A DNA stretch of 64,000 nucleotides from Actinopolymorpha pittospori (GTDB taxonomy: Bacteria; Actinomycetota; Actinomycetes; Propionibacteriales; Actinopolymorphaceae). The notes beneath the pieces are model-generated. The model was given only the letters and a program-made list of their open reading frames with translations. It did not search any database and was not told the origin of the DNA. Within the stretch, counting starts at the first letter, position 1. Each line of letters opens with the position of its first letter. The position numbers and the translations under genes are program-made. This document shows, in pieces, positions 25,652-34,065 of this stretch. The stretch covers positions 124,001 through 188,000 of the forward strand of contig NZ_JADBEM010000001.1 of the NCBI RefSeq assembly GCF_014873875.1, written 5' to 3'.

Positions 25652-26307
25652 CCGCCATGCGTGCCACGATGCGAAGCAAGAGCCGACCCCTCTTCGCCAG
25701 GGTCTATCCGATGATGGCGCGGAGCATGGAGGCCGGCGGCATGGGCGATCGGCGGTCGACGCTACTGGCGGGCCTTCGTGGGCGAGTGCTGGAGGTCGGG
25801 GCCGGAGACGGCGCCAACTTCGCCCACTATCCAGCCACGGTCGAGCGCGTGCTGGCGATCGAGCCGGAGCCGCACCTGCGTGTTCTGGCCAATGCATCTG
25901 TGGCCAGGGCACCGGTGTCCGTCGAGATCCGCGCCGGCACTGCCGAGCTGCTGCCGGCCACCGACGCGAGCGTGGACGCCGTGGTGTTCGCCATGGTGCT
26001 GTGCTCGGTTCCGGATCAGCAGACCGCTCTGGCCGAGGCCGTGCGAGTGCTACGGCCCGGCGGGGAGATCCGCTTCCTGGAGCACGTACGCGCCGACACG
26101 CCGGGCCTGGCGCGGGTTCAGGCCGTGCTGGACGCCACCGTCTGGCCGCATCTGGTCGGCGGCTGCCACACCGGCCGAGACACTCTGGGCGCGCTCGAGC
26201 GGGCTGAGTTACGCGTCGAGCGGCTGGAGCGCTTCTTGTTCCCCGAGGCGCATACGCCGGTCTCCTTCTACGTGCTCGGCTCGGCCGTCAGGGGCGGCGC
26301 TGCGTGA
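25648..26307 (+). CDS. Class I SAM-dependent methyltransferase, P450-coupled
   Basis: A 219-residue methyltransferase with motif I VLEVGAGDGANFAHYPATV near residue 47, VLAIEPEPHLRVLA, and VDAVVFAMVLCSVPDQ...VLRPGGEIRFLEHVRA. This is the UbiE/Methyltransf_11 pattern, close to phospholipid- and quinone-type methyltransferases (AKR...MYPKVM-like N-terminus replaced by FARVYPMMARSME). GTG 25648 overlaps the P450 stop by 4 nt; ATG 25657 is an alternative. Coupling suggests that both act on the same small molecule (inference). The 3' 20 nt overlap a convergent methyltransferase gene. Confidence 0.87.
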   Translation: MTAMRATMRSKSRPLFARVYPMMARSMEAGGMGDRRSTLLAGLRGRVLEVGAGDGANFAHYPATVERVLAIEPEPHLRVLANASVARAPVSVEIRAGTAELLPATDASVDAVVFAMVLCSVPDQQTALAEAVRVLRPGGEIRFLEHVRADTPGLARVQAVLDATVWPHLVGGCHTGRDTLGALERAELRVERLERFLFPEAHTPVSFYVLGSAVRGGAA

Positions 26308-26947
26308 TGCGCCACAGCTGGCGGGGTAGGTCGCCCTCCGTGAGCGGGTGCACCTGCAGACCACTCCAGCCTTCGGCGAGGGCGTCGACTTGGGCCCGGT
26401 CGAAAAAGTGCACAGCGAAACCGCCGTGCTCGTAGATGTCGTTGCCGTGGTAGGTCCCCGTGCCGTAGTGGGCGTCGCCGACATGGCGGACGGTGTAGAC
26501 GAAAACACCGGCAGGGCGCAGCACGCGCCGTACCTCACCAACCAGGGCATGGATCTGCTCAGTCGAGAGCGCCATGCACAGCAACATGTGTGCGAACACG
26601 GTATCCACCGACCCATCTCGCAGCGGTAAGGGTTGGCGCACGTCGTGCACACTCGTCTGGATCACACCGCCCAAACCGGCCTCGGCGGCGTCGCGGCGCA
26701 GTTGATCCAGGGCCTGCGAGCTGAAGTCCGTGGCATGGACAGCCAAGCCGCACCGAGCGAAGTACAACGCGTCGCGACCATGCCCGGCACCAAGCTCCAG
26801 CACCGTTTCGGCACCACTGGCGAGGAACACCTCCGCGGCGTACACGGCCACGTCCGAGGGCTGGCGACCGTACATGCCCGGATGATCGGCATAAGTGCGC
26901 TGCCAATGCTCACGCTGGGCGCCGCCCAAGTCTGCAGGGTCCGTCAC
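26288..26947 (-). CDS. Class I SAM-dependent methyltransferase
   Basis: A 219-residue methyltransferase. It has HWQRTYADHPGMYGRQPSDVA at the start, motif I VLELGAGHGRDALYFARCGL near 50, HATDFSSQALDQLRRDAAE, HDVRQPLPLRDGSVDTVFAH and VLRPAGVFVYTVRH. The GRDALYFA form is typical of small TehB/thiopurine-like and methyltransferase-11/25 enzymes in actinomycetes. The substrate is not inferable. The start is GTG at 26947 with a weak adjacent GGGAG. It converges on and overlaps the P450-linked methyltransferase by 20 nt. Confidence 0.85.
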   Translation of the reverse strand: MTDPADLGGAQREHWQRTYADHPGMYGRQPSDVAVYAAEVFLASGAETVLELGAGHGRDALYFARCGLAVHATDFSSQALDQLRRDAAEAGLGGVIQTSVHDVRQPLPLRDGSVDTVFAHMLLCMALSTEQIHALVGEVRRVLRPAGVFVYTVRHVGDAHYGTGTYHGNDIYEHGGFAVHFFDRAQVDALAEGWSGLQVHPLTEGDLPRQLWRITQRRP

Positions 26948-27047
26948 GCTCCCACTCTGCCTGGCGGCCGTCGAAGGCTTGCGCTGGGTGTCCGTTGGGT
27001 TCGGCTAACGGACGCCCGGATTCCGGGCGATGCTGGTGGTGCCTGGT

Positions 27048-27365
27048 CTAACCAGGGTGGCTGAACACGACCTCGTAGAGAACGGGCTCGAAGGTTGCCA
27101 GGTCGCGCGCCCGGCGCATGTGCACAGCTGCCTCGGGATTGCCAGCGAGCCCTTCGAAGTCCTTGCGGCTTCGCCATTGCGCATGGACAGCGACCTTGGC
27201 TCCGTCCAAGCTGCGGTGGATGCGGGCCGATTTGTAGCCAGGTTGTTTGCTCATTATCTGCTGGGCTGCCTGCACCAGGAGCTCGACGAGCATCTGCTGG
27301 TTGTCTGGCTCCACCGTGAACACGTTGATCACGGTCACCTCGTGGTCAGCAGTCGTCTGGGGCAT
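27048..27365 (-). CDS. Antibiotic biosynthesis monooxygenase (ABM) domain protein
   Basis: A 105-residue ferredoxin-fold ABM protein: VTVINVFTVEPDNQQMLVELLVQAAQQIMSKQPGYKSARIHRSLDGAKVAVHAQWRSRKDFEGL covers the strand-helix-strand unit. The family includes cofactor-free monooxygenases and haem oxygenases. No Asn-Trp-His haem triad of IsdG type is apparent, so a haem role is not supported. AGGAGG 7 nt upstream fixes ATG 27365. It is divergent from an ECF sigma factor gene, a frequent arrangement for stress-linked ABM proteins, and may be part of its regulon (inference). Confidence 0.83.
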   Translation of the reverse strand: MPQTTADHEVTVINVFTVEPDNQQMLVELLVQAAQQIMSKQPGYKSARIHRSLDGAKVAVHAQWRSRKDFEGLAGNPEAAVHMRRARDLATFEPVLYEVVFSHPG

Positions 27366-27554
27366 TTCGTCATCCTCCTGGGAGTAGAGCAGTGGTGGGA
27401 TCGCTCAGACGTCGAGGTAGGGGTCTCGGGCCAAGCAGGACGTGGCCCGTCCATCCATAGTCAAGACACCCGCAGCCACGCGAAGGGACCGGTCCGTCCC
27501 GGCTATGTTCGGTGTCCCTACCTGTGATGGATAGGAGAAGGATGGTCTCGGGGT

Positions 27555-28568
27555 GTGGCCGTGCTGAGCGAGCACATGATGGACCGCGCACGTTCGGGCG
27601 ATCAGGCGGCGTTTGGCGAGCTCGTGGACCCCTATCGCCGGGAGCTTCAGCTGCATTGCTACCGCATCCTCGGTTCGCTGCAGGACGCCGAGGACATGCT
27701 CCAGGAGACGCTGTTGGCCGCCTGGCGCGGGCTCGAAGACTTCGAAGGCCGAGCTTCTCTGCGCGGCTGGCTCTATCGCATTGCGACCAATCGCTGCCTC
27801 AACGCGCTACGCGACCGCGGCCGCCGGCCACGCTCGGCCGACCCGATAGCGGGGCTGCCAGAGCCGACCCGGCGCAGCGAGACGATCTGGCTCGAGCCCT
27901 ACCCCGACGTCCTGCTCGAAGGCATCCCCTCGACCGCGCCTGGACCGGATGCTCGATATGAAACCACGGAAGCGGTTGGGCTGGCCTTCATCGCGGCACT
28001 GCAGCACCTTCCGCCACGGCAACGGGTGGCACTCGTGCTCTGCGACGTCCTCGGATACAACCGCGCCGAGGTCGCCGCCATGCTCGACGCCACGGAGGCG
28101 TCGGTCAAGGCCGGCCTGCAACGCGCTCGGGCAACCCTCAATGAACACCGCCCTGCCCTGTGCCGCGAGAGTGCGCCATTGGCACGTTCGGCGCGTGAGC
28201 GGGAGGTCGCGGGCCATTTCGTGGTGGCGCTCGAAAACGGGAACATCGAAGGACTTGTTTCTTTACTCACCGACGACGCCTGGCTGACGATGCCGCCCGA
28301 GCCGCACGAGTACCAGGGCCACACCGACATCGCCACATTCCTCCACCACCGCGCACCACTGCTCGGCGGCCACCTGCGGCTCGTGGCCACTCGCGCCAAC
28401 GGCCAACCCGCGTACGGCTGCTACCTAACAGACCCCAAGGCTGAAATCACGCGCGGCTACGGGCTGTTCGTGCTCACCCTCCAGGGCAGCCGTATCTCGG
28501 CCATAACCTGGTTCAACGACCGCAGCCTGTTCCCTCACTTCGGGCTCCCACGCGCCATCCGTGACTAA
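27555..28568 (+). CDS. ECF sigma factor with C-terminal SnoaL-like domain (SigG/TIGR02960-like)
   Basis: A 337-residue ECF sigma factor. Sigma region 2 is AFGELVDPYRRELQLHCYRILGSLQDAEDMLQETLLAAWRGLEDFEGRASLRGWLYRIATNRCLN (about 17-82). Region 4 is LPPRQRVALVLCDVLGYNRAEVAAMLDATEASVKAGLQRARATL (about 155-200). The last about 120 residues form an NTF2/SnoaL-like domain (VVALENGNIEGLVSLLTDDAWLTMPPEP). This layout defines the SigJ/SigG-type groups that lack an anti-sigma partner and use the fused tail for control. None is present here either. GTG 27555 is assumed; GTG 27561 is possible. Confidence 0.88.
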   Translation: MAVLSEHMMDRARSGDQAAFGELVDPYRRELQLHCYRILGSLQDAEDMLQETLLAAWRGLEDFEGRASLRGWLYRIATNRCLNALRDRGRRPRSADPIAGLPEPTRRSETIWLEPYPDVLLEGIPSTAPGPDARYETTEAVGLAFIAALQHLPPRQRVALVLCDVLGYNRAEVAAMLDATEASVKAGLQRARATLNEHRPALCRESAPLARSAREREVAGHFVVALENGNIEGLVSLLTDDAWLTMPPEPHEYQGHTDIATFLHHRAPLLGGHLRLVATRANGQPAYGCYLTDPKAEITRGYGLFVLTLQGSRISAITWFNDRSLFPHFGLPRAIRD

Positions 28569-28662
28569 CCAGGCCTCCTTCTGCGCCCGCTCGTGCGGCA
28601 GGAGGTCGAGCCCGGCGAGGTCGACGCTACTTACGGGTCGGCGAAGTGCCCTTGAAGGAGGG

Positions 28663-29340
28663 TCACGCCACTCCGGCCATGTTACGGACGGTCGACCGGT
28701 GTAGGGCCGCCGCGACCGCGACGGTCCCGGCCGGGCCCGAGCGCTTCTTCGCGACGATCAGATCTGCCTCACCGGGCCGCGCTTCGGTGTCCAGTAGTCA
28801 TGCCGGTGCATCAGGATCACGACGTCGGTGTCCTGCTACAAAGGGCTGCTCTCGCGTAGGTCTGAGAGCAACGGCCGCTTGTCGGACCGACGACCGGTTG
28901 AGCTGGCACACTGCGACCACCGGCCCGTTGAGGTCCCTCGCCAGGAGCTTGAGCTGGCGGGACTACGTCGACACCTCGACCTGACGGCTCTCGGCCTCCA
29001 CGCCGGGAGGAGCTGCACGTAATCGACGATGACCAGGTGCAGGCCGCTCGACGCCGCCATACGGCGAGACCCGGCACGCACGCACGCTCGCGAGCGTCGT
29101 CGACGCGTCGTTGATGATGTCGAGATTCCAGCCAGGGATCGGCGACCGGCCGATGCGCTGCCAGTCGGACTCCGTCAGAGCCGACTCCCGCAGATGCGTC
29201 AAGCCCACGCCGCACTGCGATCGCGACCAGGCGCTGGTTGACCTCTTCTTCCGACATTTCCGGCGACACGGATTGCGACGACCAGAAGGCCAACGGGGCG
29301 CGGCGTGCCCGATCAGGCGGACGCCCACCGTTCTTCGACC
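28663..29340 (-). pseudogene. dnaB: decayed replicative helicase gene (dnaB-like)
   Basis: Fragments of a DnaB C-terminal domain appear in order along the minus strand in shifting frames. They are SPEMSEEEVNQRLVAIAVRRG (Walker A-distal FSLEMS helix) near 29230, ALTESDWQRIG and WNLDIINDASTTLASVRA near 29150-29090, LHLVIVDYVQLLPA (Walker B) near 29035, SSTGRRSDKRPLLSDLRES near 28880, DTDVVILMHRHDYW near 28810, and EADLIVAKKRSGP...STVRNMAGVA to a stop at 28663. At least five frameshifts are needed, so it is dead. The Walker A and N-terminal domain were not found. It points to a former phage or plasmid-like element here, or a decayed duplicate. Confidence 0.8.
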
Positions 29341-29784
29341 TTTCCGCGGCATCCGGCTCGCCCTCCCTTGGAGATCTCGTTGACAGCGTGCAGGGTGCAC
29401 GCCAGCGCGAGCTGGGCGGCCGCATCCTGCGCAAGGTCAGTGGTGGGCGGCGCTGGACCAGGGCCCGAATTGTTCAGCAGGCTGAAGTCGACGTCCAGGT
29501 GCGGGTCGTAGCGCCTCGGGCTGGAGACCGAGCGCAGCGGGCGGCGCTGGCGACCGAGCTGACCGAGGGGCGGACCGCCGTAGGAGCCGAGACGCTCGGC
29601 GAGGTCGCGGCCTGGTTCGACCGGGTGCAAAGCATCCAGCGGGCCGTCGAGGTCGGCTCGGTCGACGCGGTGATCAGCGCGAGCGAGTTGCGCCCCGGCC
29701 GATCGAGGCGATCGAGCGTGGCCTCGCGGCGCTCGGCCGAGCGCGCAGCGAGAGCTGCGCTGGCGAACCGACTGACTGTCGCAG
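29341..29784 (+). other. gap with an unidentified coding-like stretch
   Basis: On the plus strand 29520-29700 reads RAALATELTEGRTAVGAETL then GEVAAWFDRVQSIQRAVEVG and SVDAVISASELRP with high GC3, as real genes here do. No start, family or clean boundary is visible and it lies beside the dnaB remnant, so it is probably another decayed piece. The opposite frame is also open but has no motif. Confidence 0.3.
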
Positions 29785-30582
29785 TCAATGGGCATAGGGG
29801 TCTTCGATGACGCCGTGAACGTTGGCCCGTGAGCGCAGGTACTCGTCGAAGGTCACGCTGCCGCGGTCGCCGTCAGTAAGCAGGTGTTCGCCGAGGCCGA
29901 GACCTGCGCCCAGTCTGCCTGGCACAGGAATCTTGACGACCCGGCGGCGCCGGTTCGCCGCGGCGAGGTAGGCGCGCATCAGGTCCTCCATGGCCTCCAC
30001 CCGCGGTCCGCCGAGATCGCGCACCCTCCCGGCCGGCGGCGCCATGACCAGGTTCGCCATCCGGTCAGCGACCGCGCCCACATCGACCGGCTGGAAGAAT
30101 GACCCACGCGGCACGACAGCGATCGGCCCCTTCGCCAGCCGCATCAAGAACATGAGGAGAAGATCGTGGAACTCGGTAGCCCGTAGCACCGTCCACGGCA
30201 ACCCCGACGCCTCGACCACGCGCTCGGCCTCCAGTTTGGCGCGGAAGAACCCGACCGACGCCCGGTCAACACCTACGATCGAGATGTACGCCAGGTGCGG
30301 TCGCGCGCTACCCACAGCATCGAGAAGTTGCCGGAGCTGGATCACGTCACGCTGCGGTCGACGATAGTCGGCCGCACTGGCACAGTGCGCGATCGCATCC
30401 ACGCCCTGCACTGCTGCGGTCAAGCCATCACCAGTCTCGAGATCTCCCTGGACGAACCCAGGACCGCGCGGTGGACGACGCGTCAACACCCTCACCTCCG
30501 CCTGATCCTGCAGTCGGCGCACCAGCTCGCGCCCCAGCACGCCGGTACCACCAGTGACGAGTATTCGCTCTGGACGTCCCAT
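29785..30582 (-). CDS. NAD(P)-binding atypical SDR (NmrA-like)
   Basis: A 265-residue Rossmann protein: ILVTGGTGVLGRELVRRLQDQ at the start with the atypical-SDR glycine motif, VRVLTRRPPRG, FVQGDLETGDGL, AIAHCASAADY and YISIVGVDRASVGFFRAKLEAERVV. In that last segment the canonical Tyr of YxxxK is replaced by Phe-Arg-Ala-Lys (FFRAKLEAE). NmrA-like members often work as NADP sensors or as quinone or isoflavone reductases. AAGAAGGAGC just upstream fixes ATG 30582. The next gene downstream is decayed; no partner is visible. Confidence 0.87.
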   Translation of the reverse strand: MGRPERILVTGGTGVLGRELVRRLQDQAEVRVLTRRPPRGPGFVQGDLETGDGLTAAVQGVDAIAHCASAADYRRPQRDVIQLRQLLDAVGSARPHLAYISIVGVDRASVGFFRAKLEAERVVEASGLPWTVLRATEFHDLLLMFLMRLAKGPIAVVPRGSFFQPVDVGAVADRMANLVMAPPAGRVRDLGGPRVEAMEDLMRAYLAAANRRRRVVKIPVPGRLGAGLGLGEHLLTDGDRGSVTFDEYLRSRANVHGVIEDPYAH

Positions 30583-30618
30583 AGCTCCTTCTTTCAGCCT
30601 GTGATGAGTTAGCCCAAG

Positions 30619-31794
30619 CTAGCTGGGGAAACGGGCGTTGGTGGCGGACCGCAGGAGCCACTCGACCGGCCCGTACGGGTGGCGTTGGAGCCACCACTTG
30701 CTGGCAACGAGCTGGGTCAGGTAGGTCGCCACCGCGATCGCGACCACGCCGAGGAGCGGCATCCGGTCGACGAGCGCGAGGCCGTAGCCGGTGTAGATGA
30801 GCACGAAGATCAGCGACTGGGCGATGTAGTTGCTGGCGGCCATGCGGCCGGCAGGGGCGAGCGCGGCCAGCAGCCGCGCGCCGCCGCGGCCCCGGGTCAG
30901 CCGCAGGAGCGTGGCGACGTAGGCGGCGGTCAGCAGCGGGTTGGTGAAGGTCGTCAGCGCGCCGACGTACCCCGGGGGCGACTGGGATCCCTCGGCCGCC
31001 AGGGCCGACCAGATGGCGGCCGGGCCGCCCACCAGGAAGCCGGTCCACTGGATGCGCGGGAGCCACCGGGCCAGGGCCGGCACGTCCTCCAGCAGGCGGC
31101 GTTTCCCGGCGGCCAGGCCGAGCAGGAACATGGCCAGTGCGGGTGGTCCCTGAGTGAGCCAGATGATCATCACGAAGAAGGGAGCGATGGTGAGCTGCGC
31201 GTTGAGGGTGTCCAGCGGGCCGCCGCGGTAGCCATCGAGGGCTTGGACGTCGAACGGTGGCTCGGCGTTGCCGCCGCCGGATGTCATCTGCAACTGCACG
31301 GCGGCGACGCTCAGCAGGACGCAGCCGGCGGTGATGACGGCGGTGCGAGGCGTGAGAGTGCGCAGCGCGACCAGCAGTAGGCCCAAAGCGGCGTACAGGG
31401 TGAGAATGTCGCCGAACCACAGCAGCGCGGCGTGTACCGCGCCGATGGCGAACAGCGCTGCCGACCGGCGCAGCAGGCGCGGCACGGCCGGGGCCTGGAC
31501 GCGTGCGGCGGCGTCAAGCTGCAGGGTGAACGAGTAACCGAACAGGAACGAGAACAGCACGAAGAACTTGTTCACGAAGACGGCGTCCACGACCGCGGAC
31601 ACCGCTTGGTCGACCGGGGTGTCGAATGTAAAGGTGAAGTCGAACGTCCCGCCCTGCATGCTCCGGATCCCGGTCACGGCGGCGACGACGTTGGCGATGA
31701 GGATCCCGAACAGCGCGAAGCTGCGTACGGCGTCCACTTCGCCGATGCGGCGGCCAGTCCGCACGCCGGGTTCACGGTCAGAGGTCGTGGTCAT
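30619..31794 (-). CDS. DUF418 membrane protein
   Basis: A 391-residue polytopic protein. The N-terminal part has GEVDAVRSFALFGILIANVV and VFVNKFFVLFSFLFGYSFTLQL, the hallmark of DUF418/YeiB-type proteins. The C-terminal DUF418 domain has LAPAGRMAASNYIAQSLIFVLIYTGYGLAL and a final PYGPVEWLLRSAT. About ten membrane segments are seen. Function is unknown; acyltransferase-like or transport roles have been suggested from the DUF1624/acyltransferase-3 resemblance. ATG 31794 overlaps the upstream small gene stop by 4 nt, so it is the last gene of the 34.5-30.6 kb operon. A longer frame upstream is shadow. Confidence 0.88.
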   Translation of the reverse strand: MTTTSDREPGVRTGRRIGEVDAVRSFALFGILIANVVAAVTGIRSMQGGTFDFTFTFDTPVDQAVSAVVDAVFVNKFFVLFSFLFGYSFTLQLDAAARVQAPAVPRLLRRSAALFAIGAVHAALLWFGDILTLYAALGLLLVALRTLTPRTAVITAGCVLLSVAAVQLQMTSGGGNAEPPFDVQALDGYRGGPLDTLNAQLTIAPFFVMIIWLTQGPPALAMFLLGLAAGKRRLLEDVPALARWLPRIQWTGFLVGGPAAIWSALAAEGSQSPPGYVGALTTFTNPLLTAAYVATLLRLTRGRGGARLLAALAPAGRMAASNYIAQSLIFVLIYTGYGLALVDRMPLLGVVAIAVATYLTQLVASKWWLQRHPYGPVEWLLRSATNARFPS

Positions 31795-32069
31795 GGGGTG
31801 TCCGCGAAGAGACACCTCAGCAGCGATGCGGTGGCCTGCGGCGTGTCGCGCAGTCGGGCAATGATCAAGGAATCGGCGAGTTCCTCCAGCGTCGCGTCGA
31901 TGACGTCCAGGTCGGCTCGACGCAGGGAGGGCGCTCGGCGGGCCAGCCGCCGCAGTTCGGCGTGGATGACGGTGCGGCTGTGCTGGTGCACCTGGGCAAC
32001 GAGGGCCGACGTGGGGTCGTCGGGGCCTTTCGCTGGGTGCGGAGCGGGGCACGGTGGATCAGTGGCCAT
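31791..32069 (-). CDS. stand-alone GluTR dimerisation-like domain protein
   Basis: A 92-residue protein. Residues about 22-88 (LVAQVHQHSRTVIHAELRRL, ARRAPSLRRADLDVIDAT, LEELADSLIIARLRDTPQAT) align by eye with the C-terminal dimerisation helix bundle of glutamyl-tRNA reductase HemA: L..HAD.V..AEL.RL...LP.L......I......V.KLLH.PT. The catalytic and NADPH domains are absent. ATG 32069 is taken because it follows the multicopper oxidase end with an 11-nt overlap and drops an implausible Arg-rich lead. It ends in a 4-nt overlap with DUF418. It could be a partner-binding module; no role is known to me. Confidence 0.6.
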   Translation of the reverse strand: MATDPPCPAPHPAKGPDDPTSALVAQVHQHSRTVIHAELRRLARRAPSLRRADLDVIDATLEELADSLIIARLRDTPQATASLLRCLFADTP

Positions 32070-34065
32070 GGCTTGGGCTCGTGTCCGTACCGACGGTGTG
32101 GGCAGTGTGCGAGCGACCGAATGGCGTGGTGACACCGTCGTAGCGGAGCAGCAGCATCATTCCCTGGTGTGCGTGCGGCAGATTGTGGCAATGGTTCATC
32201 CAGATCCCGGGGTTCGCGGCCTCGAATGCGACCTCCCACACCTCTCCTGGGCGAACATCGAACGTGTCCACCCACAGAGGGCTGCCGGACGAGGGCGTTC
32301 CGTCCCTGGAAAGGATCAGCACGGGATGGCCGTGTAGATGCCAGGGGTGGGTTTCCAGGCTCCGGTTGACCACGGTGAACCGGACGAGGTCGCCTTCGGC
32401 GACGAGCTGGTCCGGGATCGACGGGTGCCCCCGGCCGTTCACCGTCTGTGCGTACGCCAGCCCTCCGTCGACCATGGCCAGACCCCGGTCCAGGACGATC
32501 GTGAACTGCCGGTCAGGGGCGTCGGGATCGAACGGCGCGGCGACGGCAGTTCCGTAGTGAAGAAGGTCGAGCTCCGGCCAGCTCGTGGTGTCCTCGACGG
32601 CCGGTTCTTCACCGGCCGGTTCGCCATGCGGGTGCAGCCACACTCCGTTGTCGCGATCGTTGTCGAGGATGAGCGCCACGGTCCTGTCCGGCATGACGAA
32701 GACCAGGTCGTGTCGCCCGCCCGCAGGCAATCGGAGCTTGACGCCACGGATCTCGTCGGGCTGGTTGAGATCCCGGCCGTCGACGGCTGCCACCCGGAAC
32801 GGCGTTCCAGCGAGCGCGAACCAGTGCGGATCTGAGTCGGTGTTGATCAGTCGCAGCCGCGTCGGCGTACCGGCTGGTGCGGTGTGTTCGATCCGCCCGT
32901 CCTGGTCAGCGATCACCATGGTGCCGTCGAAGGTGTGCACGGGCAGAGTCAGATCCAGCCGCTCTGGGTCAGCGGCCTCGTCCACCTGCTGTCTGTCGCG
33001 TGGTGTCACGACGAGGGTCCCGTACAGCCCTCTGCGCACGCCGTGGTGGGAAGCCTGGTGGGTGTGGTACCAGTAGGTCCCCACCTGGTCGGCACGGAAC
33101 TGGTAGCCGAACTCCTGCCCGGGGGCAACGACGTCCTGCGTCACGCCCGGTGCGCCATCCTCACCGCACGCCACGTCGTAGCCGTGCCAGTGCAGGGTCA
33201 CTCCGTCCTCGATGTCGGTGTTGCGCAGCGTGACCTCGATCAGATCGCCCTCGGTGGCGGTGATCGCCGGACCAGGCACCTGCCCGCCATAGGTCCATGC
33301 ATCGATCTCACGTCCGGACGGGAGTCCGACGCTGGCCGTCTGCGCGGTGAGTGCGTACCGCCTCCTGGTACCGCCCGGAGCCGGTCCGTGGGCACCGCGC
33401 AGGTCGGCCACCGACACGGCCGCCCGGGAGCCGGACCTGGGTCCCGGACCGCCGCCGGTGGTGACTGATTCGGCTCGTGTGATCGACAGGCCGACGCCGG
33501 CACCCCCTGCACTCACCACGACCGCTCCACCTGCCAGGCTGACGAACCGGCGACGCGAGATCCCAGGAGGACCGCCTGGTGCCTGTGCCGCGGCCGGTGC
33601 CGCGAGCACCCGCGCGGTCAACAGCGCGGCAGCGCACACGAGCGAGAGCGCGATCAGCACGGTGTTCAAGGTCAGCGGGTGCCCGGCCAGGAAGGTCACC
33701 ACGAGACCGGCCAGTGCCGCGTAACCGGTCGTGAACAGCGCCACAACGCTTCCTGCCAGTCGCCCCTCGGCTGGCGTTCGCCTCGCTTGGAGCAGCCGCG
33801 GGCCAGCGATCAGCACCGCGGCCAGTCCGGTGACAGTGAGCAGCGGCAGCCCCAGCAGAACCTTCTCCTGCACGAACCACCAGCCCCGTCCGGCCAGCAT
33901 CGCCACCGTGGCCACCCGGGCAAGGGTCACCAGCACGGCCACCACCAGGAGAGTGCGCGCGAGCCGGGCGCGTCCGACGGCCAGGGTGACGCCGGTCGCG
34001 AACCATGCGGCGACGCTCAGCAGTGCGACGACATGATCCAGGAGGATCAACTGACTCGTTGTCAT
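32059..34065 (-). CDS. Multicopper oxidase with N-terminal membrane domain
   Basis: A 668-residue protein. Residues about 1-165 hold five hydrophobic segments. Then comes a twin-Arg-like ISRRRFVSLAGGAVVVSAGG, and from about 235 a three-cupredoxin multicopper oxidase. All four copper motifs are present: HWHGYD, WYHTHQASHHG, HPWHLHGHP and MNHCHNLPHAHQGMML, which carries the type 1 Cys. It should oxidise a substrate outside the membrane and reduce O2 to water; phenols or Cu(I) are family substrates. ATG 34065 overlaps the DUF6220 stop by 4 nt. Having the Tat-like motif internal, after membrane helices, is odd and suggests Sec-inserted helices followed by a folded outer domain. Confidence 0.92.
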   Translation of the reverse strand: MTTSQLILLDHVVALLSVAAWFATGVTLAVGRARLARTLLVVAVLVTLARVATVAMLAGRGWWFVQEKVLLGLPLLTVTGLAAVLIAGPRLLQARRTPAEGRLAGSVVALFTTGYAALAGLVVTFLAGHPLTLNTVLIALSLVCAAALLTARVLAAPAAAQAPGGPPGISRRRFVSLAGGAVVVSAGGAGVGLSITRAESVTTGGGPGPRSGSRAAVSVADLRGAHGPAPGGTRRRYALTAQTASVGLPSGREIDAWTYGGQVPGPAITATEGDLIEVTLRNTDIEDGVTLHWHGYDVACGEDGAPGVTQDVVAPGQEFGYQFRADQVGTYWYHTHQASHHGVRRGLYGTLVVTPRDRQQVDEAADPERLDLTLPVHTFDGTMVIADQDGRIEHTAPAGTPTRLRLINTDSDPHWFALAGTPFRVAAVDGRDLNQPDEIRGVKLRLPAGGRHDLVFVMPDRTVALILDNDRDNGVWLHPHGEPAGEEPAVEDTTSWPELDLLHYGTAVAAPFDPDAPDRQFTIVLDRGLAMVDGGLAYAQTVNGRGHPSIPDQLVAEGDLVRFTVVNRSLETHPWHLHGHPVLILSRDGTPSSGSPLWVDTFDVRPGEVWEVAFEAANPGIWMNHCHNLPHAHQGMMLLLRYDGVTTPFGRSHTAHTVGTDTSPSHGH

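Noticed and set aside
24440..25912. Minus-strand frame of 490 codons
   Set aside because: It is antisense to the P450 and its coupled methyltransferase and has no recognisable domain.
27048..27365. Haem-degrading IsdG/MhuD role for the ABM protein
   Set aside because: The Asn-Trp-His residues needed for haem degradation were not apparent.
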